Assembly: GCA_905250075.1 (NCBI GenBank)
Contig: CAJNOP010000103.1
Coordinates: 438,524-502,523, forward strand
Reading direction: 5' to 3'
Length of the DNA stretch: 64,000 nucleotides
From: Rotaria sp. Silwood1
Taxonomy: Eukaryota; Rotifera; Eurotatoria; Philodinida; Philodinidae
Part shown: in pieces, positions 11,201 through 22,100 of the stretch
Layout: the number at the start of each line of letters is the position of its first letter
How positions within the stretch are numbered: position 1 is the first letter of the stretch
Notes under the pieces: model-generated
Databases searched by the model: none
Told to the model about the DNA's origin: nothing
The model's input: the letters and a program-made list of their open reading frames with translations, nothing else
Program-made: the position numbers and the translations under genes

Positions 11201-11458
11201 TATGGCATTACTTAATAAATATCGAAACGTCAGTCATAGACTACATTAGTCTGTCAGAAAAAGTAAAAAAAACATCTCTTGAACATGTCTGCCATTATAC
11301 AGAACATCAATTTGAGTACTCAAAATTTCTAAATATTGTACTCATTTTATTTTGTAGTTTCTATTCAATAATTGAGTGGCGCAGAACAGAATTTCACTTT
11401 CACTTCAATAGTTTCAAACGTAGATAAAAGTCCAATTTGTTCTGTAATATATTTAATG

Positions 11459-11510
11459 CGTGGGTGTGGTTATCGATATGTTTGAGAGTGAAGTGAAGAT
11501 CCATATTCAC
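11459..11510. repeat. Telomere-like hairpin, copy 6
   Basis: GTGGGTGTGGTTATCGATA is followed by GAAGTGAAGATCC and a weak opposite arm ATATTCACAG. The start is almost identical to copy 12 (GGGTGTGGTTATCG). Confidence 0.6.
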
Positions 11511-12079
11511 AGATTACTCAAAAACTCACGATACATGTATCCACATCGTCTTTCAATGCTTTGATTTTCTGCGTTTTGTGAATTCTTCGATTTTCTAAAA
11601 TTTCTATATTGATATCGTATTCTATCTGTTTTTGCTTCTTTTTTATGTCATTATACTATCGCTTCTTGTTTTCATTTTATACTCTCTTCATATCATCATT
11701 TTTTCTTTCTCTCTTCTTCTACTTGTTTATTTTTGAATATGTATGGACCCACATGTTTGTCTGTGAAGAGCCATATTGCAGGCATATATGTTTTAGGCCT
11801 TCACTTATTCCATTATTATCAATATCTGTTTTATTCTGTTCACATTCTTTGGTTCTTTTTCTTTTTCTAAATCAGTACTCTTTTTGGAATATGTTGTTCA
11901 AGAAAAGGGTATCTTCTAATATGTAATGTGCGTGATTCTGCCATGTCAAATTCAGTACACTCTATATTAAAATTATTACTCATCTCTGTTAATACAAAAA
12001 GAACGTTACATGTTTTTTCTCTTCTTTCTCTATTTTATTAAAAAAAAATGTCAGTGGAAAAAACCGACCTTGGTTAATA

Positions 12080-12870
12080 TTCTTATAAGTCTTTATTGCT
12101 GCATGCCATCGAAAAAAATCAAAGATGAAGGCTTTAATAATAATATTGCTAGTTTACTACTTGGTGAAAATGTTTGTATAAACGCTCTAACAGCCAATTT
12201 TTATGCAACTCTAAATGAAACTGATAAAATTAATTTTGTTCGTCTTGAAAAGGACTTCTTTTATTTATGTATGTTTATAAAATAGTGATAGGGAAGCTAG
12301 CAATTGAAATGACTTTTTAGAATCATTGTCTTTGTTTTTACATGATTAAAGATGGAAAATGTACTAAACTATTTGGTGAATGTTATCATGAACATCAATC
12401 AACATATCGACAAACAAATCTTTGTTCTTTCTGGTATATAGATAATTCATGTAAAAACATGCCTCGACGTTTGGAAATCTCTTAATTTTGAAGAACAATT
12501 AAGATATCGTCGTTTTATCAGTAGAGAAAATGAAGTGAATGTTTACAAATTTATTCAAAATATTGCTGGACATCATATTGATTCAGCAATCAAAGATTCA
12601 AATCATCAACAAGATCTATATAAAAATATCATTATCGTTAAGGTTCGTTTAGTACATATTCTAAGCTCTAAGCGAAAGAATTCAATGGAACATCTGAATT
12701 TCTTGAAACCACAACAATGAAGCAATTGATTCAAGTGGAACATCTTCTTGTTTAACTTGAAAAAGCCAATGATACTCCAGAAATATCCTTTGATCTTGCT
12801 TAGACTTTTAGTTTTTATTGGTACTAACGGACTGAAAATAAACAATGTATTTATCTTAATCAACTATCAT
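12080..12870 (+). pseudogene. Decayed coding repeat, paralogous to 36960-37500
   Basis: Open stretches in shifting frames read NALTANFYATLNETDKINF, then GKCTKLFGECYHEHQSTYRQ, then SRENEVNVYKFIQNIAGHH. Stops and frameshifts separate them. The same order of segments, at lower integrity, is present at 36960-37500 on the same strand. The spaced Cys/His residues in the middle segment hint at a zinc-binding module, but I do not recognise the family. It is most likely a degraded gene duplicate or the remnant of a mobile element. Confidence 0.5.
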
Positions 12871-13137
12871 GTTGGAGTACATATCTAATTTGATTTCCAA
12901 AATGAGTTAGATTTCCAAAGGCATGGCAGGAAATATTGTAGCACAAGAGTCAAAGCTAAAGTTTTCAACTCAATGATTATTTATAATTTCAAGTAACATT
13001 ATTTTATATAACCATAGCTAAAAGTCAAAGCTGAAGCTCTTATCTCAATTATAATTTATAGTTTCAATTAGCACTGTTTTATATAAGCATAACCAAAAAC
13101 CAAAATTCAAGTTTTTATTGCAATAATAATTGAATGG

Positions 13138-13399
13138 ATGGAAAAAGGCAGAAAGGAAAAATGTCGAAAGGGAAAAATATCGAAAATAAAAATGTCGAAA
13201 ACAAAAAAATAACATGAATATGAACCAGTAAAGTTGAAGATGAGGGTGAGGGAGATTGATACTTCAACATACTCTCGTTTTCATCACTTACATTCATCTA
13301 AATTTCTATTATTGTTATTTTCGATATTTTCATTTTCGACATTTTTCCCTTTCGATATTTTTCCCTTTCGATATTTTTCCTTTCTGTCTTTTTCCACCA
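13138..13399. repeat. Foldback element with GGAAAAAGRCAGAAAGGAAA ends
   Basis: The left arm (ATGGAAAAAGGCAGAAAGGA.., with repeated TCGAAAGGGAAAAAT units) and the reverse complement of the right arm (GGTGGAAAAAGACAGAAAGG..) match over about 70 bp. A unique centre near 13215-13310 separates them. The AATAATT-like flanks could be part of a target duplication but are not decisive. Confidence 0.65.
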
Positions 13400-13548
13400 T
13401 ACCTAATAATTCACAAGTGAATTAGGACTACTCTATTTCAGAACAGCCATATAGTTCAAGTGTTTATGCCAATTATAATTAGATATTTCGAATAGATGTA
13501 GGCTCTTTACTGTAAAAGATAGCTGCCATTTTGAACATTGAATATAAA

Positions 13549-13648
13549 NNNNNNNNNNNNNNNNNNNNNNNNNNNNNNNNNNNNNNNNNNNNNNNNNNNN
13601 NNNNNNNNNNNNNNNNNNNNNNNNNNNNNNNNNNNNNNNNNNNNNNNN
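13549..13648. other. Assembly gap (100 N)
   Basis: Exactly 100 unknown bases, the conventional filler for a gap of unknown size. Linkage between the left 13.5 kb and the rest rests on scaffolding alone. The gap is bordered on the right by a CAGGACA-type repeat, a plausible cause of the break. Confidence 0.98.
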
Positions 13649-14522
13649 CTATGTCTGAAAATCAGGAAAATAGGCAGGACACATTTTAGAAAAAAATCAG
13701 GAATTTCGATTAAAATCAGGACATTTTAAGTCTTATCATAGTGCTATTGTTCAGGATGTAAGCTGCACAAAAGTATGTCGATCAATGATAGTTCATTGAA
13801 ATTACTATATTATATTTCGCCGAATACGTGCTTCGAGTTCTGCTTTTTTCCTTTTCATTCGCTATCTCTAATTATGCATTGTGTATACGTTTTCTTTTTC
13901 TCAGATACGTGGCCTACGGAAGGGGGCATCCTTCACTATTGGAGTCTTATTTGTTTCTAGTAGAAATCGCATTTTTATCAGGAAAATAGCCGTAAAAAGA
14001 AATAAGAAAAATCCGCATTTTCGCAGTGTTTAAGGTTCTATAACCATCTTTTCGGCACTCAAACCATTTCCCTGCATCGCAATTTCCTTCCCCTCTCTGC
14101 TACTTTTCCTCTTTTTCATATCCCTGCTCTTCGCACATATAAAACCACCATGTTATAGATAAACGAATAAAAGCGTTTACAAGAAAACTTTAGTAAATCG
14201 ACTAAAATGTTAAAATAAAGGAATACAAGATTTAATGCAACTACGCACGGTCGTGAACTGTCTGATATAAATACCGCCGAAGTACTGGTGATAATTACTA
14301 ATGATAAAATAGCTGCTTTCAAAAACCAATTAATTCGAAATAATCGATTCTTAAAGTGATCACAAGAAAAAAATGGGCAAAATAAAAATTTGAGTACCAT
14401 CTTTCTTTTTATAGAAAATATTCAACAAATATTTTCATAAAATTTTTAAGAAACGTTGAGTATAACAAAATAAAACATCAAAATGACGTATATGTGGTCC
14501 TACAGAGATAAATCTTGAAAAA

Positions 14523-14638
14523 TCAGGACAAAAGCAGGTTTTTCAGTCAAAAGCAGGAAAATCAGGACACCTTTAAAAAATCAGGACAAAAGCAGGTTTT
14601 TCAGTCAAAAGCAGGAAAATCAGGACACCTTTAAAAAA
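14523..14638. repeat. Perfect 58-bp tandem duplication in a CAGGACA-rich repeat
   Basis: 14523-14580 and 14581-14638 are identical 58-bp units beginning TCAGGACAAAAGCAGG. A partial third unit follows. The same TCAGGA/CAGGACA words occur just right of the gap at 13660-13730 and near 10065. Confidence 0.85.
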
Positions 14639-14675
14639 TCAGGAAAAAATCAGGAAAGTACACACGCTGCGAGGC

Positions 14676-15890
14676 CTGTCTTTATTTTAAAAAATAAAGA
14701 TAATGAAATAAAGAAATCTCTATTTTTTAAAAAGTAAAGAGAAAGTAAATCTTTATATTTATAAAATAAAGATAAAGATAATCTTTATTTGTAAAAATAA
14801 AGTTAAAATAAAGAATAAAGAATGACTTTTGTAAATTACAACAAAATAAATAAATCGCTGTTATTAACAACAATTGATGTCAATTAAAAACTATTTCGTA
14901 CTGTAGGAATATTTTTTGTCCAAAATAAGCCGTAATACAAAGTCAGTAAAGTGCCAGAAAAAAGGTCATGATTGCATTCATAGTTTTAAAATTGGTGAAT
15001 GATTAATGGAATTATTATTTTGCTATCGATATGATTCTTCTGAGACTGACTCTTATACTAATATCCGTTTGTGATGTTCTTTAAGACTTTTAAAATACGT
15101 ATCATATATTGTTGCTTAGGGTGTGGGTGTGGTTGGGTGAGGGTTCTGTATGCAGCCACACCATAATCACCTCCACATTCACACCCTTCCATACCCACAC
15201 CCACACTCACACCCTCCGGAAGAAATCCGAGATATAACATTTATACATGGCTTGCATGGTTGAAAAAAATATTGGAAGAAAGTAGTTAGTCAACTAAAGT
15301 CAAGCCATCTCCTAAAAGCAAAGTGATTTCGTCATTGAATATTGTTACCAACGCTTCATTTACGTCAATGTCAAAAATGATAATTATGTTGCAAAACGAA
15401 TCAACCAAAAGACTATATTCTGTGCAGAACTTTAGCTGAATTAGAGTCGTAGCCATTTTTACAATAAAATCTAACAATTTTTAGAAAAATAATATAGTTA
15501 ACTGAAAAGCTTATGAGTAAGATTTGATTTTCGTTTCAGTTATTACGAAGGAAGTTATTGAAATAACTAACATAGGATTTAGAAACGCAATTCATTGAAA
15601 TAAGGAAAGGTATTAGCATATTGTCACTTATTACGTATTATATTTTGCATTTATTTTTCCAATTGATAAAAATAATCCTATGAAATAACTTTTAATTAAT
15701 ATGTATATATTATTGTTACAACATGATTTATTTATTTTGTTGAAATTTCCAAACAAATTATTTTTTATTCTTTATTTTAACTTTATTTTTTAAAATAAAG
15801 ATTATCTTTATTCTTTATAAAATAAAGATAAAGTAAATTTTTACCTTTATTAATAAAGTAAAGACAAAGTAACATCCCTAATTTAGAATC
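14676..15890. repeat. Inverted CTTTATTTT-rich arms, possible MITE
   Basis: A left arm near 14676-14825 (TGTCTTTATTTTAAAAAATA then AAG repeats) is mirrored by a right arm near 15765-15875 whose reverse complement starts TGTCTTTACTTTATTAATAA. Both arms are built from AATAAAGATAA-type units. The right boundary GTAACATCCCTA looks like a transposon terminus. The left boundary appears truncated into the CAGGACA repeat. The centre contains a telomere-like hairpin at 15119-15217. Confidence 0.45.
15119..15217. repeat. Telomere-like hairpin, copy 7
   Basis: GGGTGTGGGTGTGGTTGGGT faces ATACCCACACCCACACTCAC across about 50 bp. It is one of the longer-armed members. Confidence 0.8.
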
Positions 15891-16054
15891 CGTAGTAAGA
15901 AAGCGCGAAAACATAGAGCTAAGGCGAGTTTCAATTGTAGTTTGAAATTCGAAGAGTATTAATCGTATTGTAATGAATTTTTTGTGGAACTCACATATAT
16001 TTTCGAAGAAAATAGTGAGTGTAAGTTTTAAGGTCAAGGTTTCGCGGCTCCTTC

Positions 16055-16140
16055 CCCCTCCCCTTACGGACAGGCACCCATTACAGACCATAGCAACGTA
16101 GGCCCCACCATTACAGACACTCCCCATTACAGGCCGTAGC
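16055..16140. repeat. Short CCATTACAGACC tandem-like repeat
   Basis: CCCATTACAGACCATAG, CACCATTACAGACAC and CCCATTACAGGCCGTAG recur within 80 bp, in a GC-rich patch unlike its surroundings. Confidence 0.6.
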
Positions 16141-16194
16141 CACTTTGCCAGAAAAAGAAAAAATTTCTGCTTCAAATATAGAGATAAAAAAGAC

Positions 16195-16376
16195 AGCATT
16201 TTCTGATAATCGATTATCATTAGAAAAGAACTATTATATTTTGGAGAATTTAAATATTGAGTATTTTGTGATTAGTTTAATGAAATCAAAGAAGATATGT
16301 GAGTTCCATATTCAATCCCAAAGAGACTTCGCTAACAAGCTTTTTTTGAGTAAGTATAGCCTATCCGATTACTAAG
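16195..16376 (+). pseudogene. ORF fragment, family with 10383-10510
   Basis: A 76-codon frame from 16145 ends at 16375. Its part DNRLSLEKNYYILE..SKKICEFHI matches a minus-strand reading at 10383-10510. A further ICEFH echo lies on the minus strand near 15970. I treat it as part of a degraded repeat and not as a gene. Confidence 0.4.
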
Positions 16377-16999
16377 TATCTAAAAAGGAAGTATTCAAGC
16401 GATTATTTACTGGCTTGCAGCTGTTTTTCACACGAGACGTTTATGGTTGAGTTTGCTGTGCATATAGAAACGATCATAGGTCCCAGTTTTTCGGAAGCAG
16501 TACGCGCCCTCACGTCGCGACGCTAATTTGAAAGGTCAGTTACACTGACGCAAATACTTTGGTAGAAGTAACCGTTGAATGATTAAAGATTTGAGTTCAC
16601 TTTTTAGGTGACGTTTAACGCAATCTACCAGACCTATGGCAGTAATGATTCTTGATCTCATGTCGAATGAGCTAAAAAACTTCTCGAAAAGATCAGTTCA
16701 TATAAAGAGCTCTTCAAGCAGTTCTTCAGATCTGATATGCACTGTCTGAACCAGAGATTGAATCGAACCCAGTTGGACTGCTTCCAGTTCGGTTTCGTTA
16801 GAATTAATTTTCTTAAGAGTAGTTCAGATTCAGTTCGATTCGACTTCATTGTTGAGAGAGCGACTCGGACTTGGCTCGTTTTAGTCTCTGGTTTGAGCAG
16901 TGCAGCTCAGATCAACATTTGCTGAAGAAGATTGGTGGATAGACCTATTTGTTCGGATGCATATATTGTTTTTCTAGAAAAGTAGAATTCTACTAGCGT

Positions 17000-17255
17000 T
17001 ATCTCGGATACTCTCGGCATCACTCAATATGACACAGGCATCACATGAGATACCAAAGATATTTACAAGGATGCTATTAGCTTCTCAGGTTATGACAAGA
17101 TCAGACTAGATGATGTCTGTGGTGTCCTAGGTAATACTATTATTGCCTTAGCTAAAGTCAATATCATGCCAACTGACATCAGTAGCATCCCCGTTTGAGT
17201 CTATAATCTTCAAGGTAATGCTCGTAGTATCCTGGTATTCGAGAAAAAACGATAA
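17000..17255 (+). pseudogene. Decayed coding-like segment, unrecognised
   Basis: One frame reads protein-like sequence (DTKDIYKDAISFSGYDKIRL, VCGVLGNTIIALAKVN) interrupted by two in-frame stops. GC content is visibly higher than in the flanks. No family is recognised. Confidence 0.35.
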
Positions 17256-17569
17256 ATCACTCCAAGTAGATGAGGTCCACTAACTCATTCGGTAAAACAG
17301 ATAATGTTTCGATTTGAGCTATTCAAATAGATTAAACCACTTGTATGAGCAGGGTTCTTAGCTTCTTCGCTATTCTTTTATAAGATAGTCCCAATTCAAG
17401 ACATAAATTATAATTGAGATAAAAGGTTTGGCTTCGGCTTTTCGTGAGTTCAGTACGGTTTTGAATTTTTCATTTATTTTCTAAGTGATATTATGCTTGA
17501 AGAGCACCATTTTATATTCGAACTCGATACGAGCAACTTACAATCATCTGAGTTTATTCTCATTGTTAA

Positions 17570-17830
17570 ACACTGTCTTTGCGGATTACTATGAAGGAAA
17601 TCTTAAATCACGTGGTGCCAAGGGAATTTAACTTAAAAATTAGAACAAGGCACAAGCACCGAATCTTTTCGTTTTTCGGTTGATTTATTTTATCCGTTAT
17701 TGAGGAAAACTAATATACTGTACAAGTTTAAAACCCGGAGAGAATCTCAGATCTGAGATTGGGTATGACCAATGTTGAATTTGGATTCTTATTGATCAAC
17801 TGAGAAATCAATGGCATTGTCTTAACGGAG
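17570..17830. repeat. Second segment of the 37.6-37.9 kb repeat
   Basis: The words ATCTTAAATCACGTGGTG, GGTTGATTTATTTTAT, AACTAATATACTGTA, TCTGAGATCTGAGATT and ATCAATGGCATT occur here. Near-identical words occur in the same order at 37660-37880, directly after the segment shared with 12080-12870. A single dispersed unit therefore appears to be split between 12 kb and 17.6 kb. Confidence 0.6.
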
Positions 17831-17845
17831 AAGGCTACCATTTAA

Positions 17846-17934
17846 GGATGTGTGTAGATTGTGGTGTTGTTGTGTACACTATCTAGAAGACATTCAAACT
17901 GACGCATACAGACACTCACATCCACATCCGCATC
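17846..17934. repeat. Telomere-like hairpin, copy 8
   Basis: GGATGTGTGTAGATTGTGGT faces ACACTCACATCCACATCCGC across about 45 bp. Confidence 0.55.
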
Positions 17935-18544
17935 ATTTGATGGGATTGAAGTTCTATCAAAAAGATGCCAAATTCATAATTTTAATAGTATTTTGGACTG
18001 TCTACTTATGCTGAAATTGAATCCACATAATACGATGGATTACAAAAATAAAGACTAAAATGCATTACTTTGTTGATAGCTTATACATTTCAAAATTCCA
18101 CTAAATTCTCAAGAAACTAATATTAAAATGTGAGTCTCAACATGCTCTTTGCGTTGATGTATGATTGGATGGACTTAGACAAGAAAATTACTAGTGAGTG
18201 AATGTGACCTGTTATGTGTCTCCCTAGGTTATGCTGTGATCCACGGACACAAAAACAACCAAAAATCAAATCATAGAAAAAATTTTAGATTTCAATTTTT
18301 GTTATTTTTAAGATATTGTCGATAACTTGTTCGATATAAATATGAATCATGAAACGTGTATACATATCATAACTAGTCCATTTAGACGATTTTCATCAAA
18401 AATATCTTAAAGATATCATGTATCACCAATAATACCGAAAAAGTTTCGCTCGTCTGTGACTCTTGTTATCGATAATACTGCATCGATTTGAAAATAAACT
18501 TTAATATTCAGGAAGAAATACCATTGTATCGGGCATGACCAGAA

Positions 18545-18643
18545 GTGTAGGTGTTCGTATGGGTGGGATGGGTGTGTGGATGTGGACGAATAAAATATGC
18601 ACGCCCACATCAAAATTCAATCCTATACCCACACCCTAACACC
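18545..18643. repeat. Telomere-like hairpin, copy 9
   Basis: GTGTAGGTGTTCGTATGGGT plus GGGTGTGTGGATGTGG faces CGCCCACATC and ATACCCACACCCTAACACC. Confidence 0.65.
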
Positions 18644-19190
18644 GAAAATGTGAAATTTAGAGACGATAAAGCTACTGAAAAATGCGTTTTTTTGCCTAAA
18701 ATATGGATGGGCGGTATTTTGATAATGTTACCACCATTTTTTGATAAAATTTACATATTCTAGTAGGCCGAGTGATGAGCACTAAAGAATCTACAAACCT
18801 TTTAAGTTTCATTCAATTTGAAGCTTTTTTTTGAATTGTAGTTGAATTCTGAAAGAATTACCCTGCTATTTTATGGATTTCGACACAATCGATTGTCAAC
18901 AGTGAACTAGTTTGTTTCTACAGTCCAGTTCACATTTAAAGAACCATTTCAATGGTTTTTTTTTTATCAGAGTCCAACTGTTAAAAACAATCAGCTCTTG
19001 TCCAAAAAGCTTTCGAACATTTAATCAAATCGATACTGTTATTGAGCCGTCCTACTCCAGATAAATGTAACACTTAAAAAAGTTCTACAAAAGCAAAATA
19101 TGGAAACACAGTCCTAAATTTGTCTTCCATTTTCTGTCTCTTATTTTTCATTCGATTCTGATTCTTTTAGTAGGATGAACGTATAAATGT

Positions 19191-22100
19191 TCATGTTGCT
19201 GGTTCCTTTAATAAATCTACTGAAGTACTAGTTTGTTTTTCAGTTCCTTCATTTGTTGTAGCACCATTGACTGTAATCGTATCATTATCGTATTTTACTG
19301 TAGGTGTTATACTTGATTTTAATAATAAATGACGCCGATAAAGAACAAAACCAATTATAACTGCTACAAGCAAAACACCAACAACAATACCAGCAATAAG
19401 ACCTCCAAGATTCAATTTTCCTTTTGATGATTTATCTGTATCATCTATAGATGTTGGTTGAGATGGCAACGATTGATCTCCAATAATATAAAATAATCGT
19501 GCACCTTGCCAATTATTCCATTCACTAAACGGTAATGCTTCTGATATATTAAGTGTTAAATTAACTTCTTGTTTATTTGTATAATATTCGAGTACAGGTT
19601 GATCAATTTTTCCACATAAAGAATCAGTTCTATCACCATCAGTATATTTTATTGAATCAAAACATTCAGTAGCTGAGGATGGATTTATTGTTGAAGTATC
19701 ACGTAAAGATAATCCAATTATATAAAGATAAATAGAATATATTTTACCATCATTATTTTTTGGTAATCGAATAGTTAGTGAACATTGTCGTTTTCCATTT
19801 TGATAAGTATTAGGATAATCAGGTGTTTCAATAAAACCTTTCTCATTTAAAGTTTCTGAATTAAAACAGAACTTGACTGTTGAATATTCCAATGATGGTC
19901 TCATTGGTAAACATTGATAATAAAATTGCGTTGAATCAGCTTGACTATTTTGACATGCATTTAATGGTGATAATAGTGGCACTGGATAAGTATAAGAACA
20001 AGTTTGTTGACCTGAACATTGTGCTTGTGGTTGTTTACTTGGATATAAACATGTATATTCATTTACATTACATTGACTAGGCTCTTTTGTAACAAAATGA
20101 TATGATTGTAAAAAGACTAGACCATAATTAGGTGTACAAGCAAAATTAACAGTTTCACGTCCACTTGCTAAACCACAAATAATTCGACTTGTAATATTAA
20201 ATGGTGGTGTTCGAATTGAAGGTGGAAGTGTTGGACGACATTTATCACGTTGAATAGATTCTAAATAAATTTCGAAGCCTTTATATTTTGTTGTATCTGT
20301 ATTCACAATTAAATTTTTATATCGAATTTCAATTGTATTTGAACATGTTTCAAGTAAATAACGTGCATGACTATTACCACATAAACGTGTTACACCTGAT
20401 TCGGGATCATCTATTTCAATGGATGGATCGTTTTCACTACATTGAGCACCTTGATCACGTAATGTTGGTCGTATTGGTAAATTTAATGTAAGAATATAAA
20501 TTTTAAATGCTTTGTAACTTTGACTACCTAATGATTCACTTGTTTGTAATTGTAATTTACAGGTTCTAGATTCTGATGTATAATTTAGTGATGAAATTAT
20601 TGCACCACCTTCAACGTTTTCAGATGAATCTGTTGATGGACATATATCACGTATAAGTTTTGGACGTGTTGGAATACATTGATATTCAACATATACATAA
20701 TTTGATTTAGTGCCATTACATGATTTCATTGATTGTGCAGACGTAGATATATAACATAATGTTTTACCAGCACAAGTATTATAAATTTTAGTACGATCTT
20801 CAACACAATCATTCGAAGAAAAAGTACAATCACCAGTTTGACTTGCACCAAGTTGTACTTTATGTAAAATAAGACCATATCCAGGCTGATCACATTCTAA
20901 TAATAAGGGTTGTTGACCACACGTAAATATTTGCTGATTAGATGTACTTACTGCACCAGTACCAAAAGGTGTTGTCCATAATGTTGTTGTTGCTATTGTT
21001 GTTGTTGCTGCTGCTGTTGCTATTGTTGTTGTTGTTGCTGCTGTTGTTGCTATTGTTGTTGTTGTTGCTGTTGTTGCTATTGTTGTTGTTGTTGCTGCTG
21101 TTGTTGCTGTTGTTGCTATTGTTGTTGTTGTTGTTGTTGTTGTTGCTGTTGTTGCTGCTGTTGTAAATCCATCCGATGTACATGTCCAATGAGTAGGTGC
21201 ATCAATAGTTTGAGAATAGACTTTAAAACCACGATAACCAATTGCTTCATGAGTTGAAACAAAACTAAAGTCAACTATATTTGAACAACTAATTAAAACT
21301 AATTCAGGTTGTCGTAAACCACAAAGTACACGTCTATCTTTTCCATCATTAACAGTTAATGATGCTCTATCACATTCAGTATTATCAATCAGTCCGGCTT
21401 CCAAATGTAAATCAACTATATAGATCATCCATATTTTATTTGTTGGCGCTTCAAGTTTTTTTGAACAACTACGTAAAGTTGCAGGTAATATGGGATATTG
21501 TGGACTAACCATCATGACTCTATCGAGTGCAATGGTATTTGTTGTTGTTGATCCACATATATCAATTGGATTTTCATTATTTGGTAAACGTGTTGGTATA
21601 CATTCATAATCTATATAAAGATAATCAGCATTTAGTAATCCACATTGAACAAGTAGTTTTGGAATATTATATTCAATAAAACATGATTGTGTACATGTTA
21701 AACCAAGTGAAGCTTCTTGGCGACAATGAGTTGATGATGGAATTTCACATTGACCTGTACCTGTTGTAGCATAAATTGATTTAATGATAGATAGAACATA
21801 ATCAGAACCACGAGGACACCGTAAAGTTATTGCTGCTCCAAGACAAATATGCACTGAAAGTATTGGTGAAAGTTCTAAATTTTGTGCCCAAATTGGTATT
21901 TGTTCATTAATAGGTGTTGTTGTTGATGGTAATGGATTATCACAGGTTATTTCCATTGGTTTTGGAATCCATTCAAAATACAATTTAAAACCTTTATAAA
22001 AAAAGTTTGGTGATGATGTTGCTTTATATTGAATATCTAGAGTTGTAGCACAAATTGGAGCAAGAGCTAATTTACGTGTACCACAATAAACATAAACTAC

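Larger units (their letters stand above)
8945..19190. other. Gene-poor, repeat-rich region containing an assembly gap
   Basis: About 10 kb without a gene I can defend. It holds telomere-like hairpins (copies 5-9), two foldback-type elements, a 58-bp tandem duplication, CAGGACA-rich repeats, several decayed open frames that match each other, and 100 N at 13549-13648. ORFs of 60-105 codons here have no signal or motif and mostly read through T-rich sequence. Confidence 0.6.

Noticed and set aside
13538..13729. ORF spanning the N gap
   Set aside because: Most of it is unknown bases; no evidence of a gene.
14116..14400. 94-codon minus-strand ORF with hydrophobic stretches
   Set aside because: Adjacent to the CAGGACA repeat and without recognisable domain; likely part of the repeat.
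20942..21166. 74-codon plus-strand poly-Leu frame
   Set aside because: Shadow of the GTT microsatellite inside the minus-strand SUEL-CUB gene.
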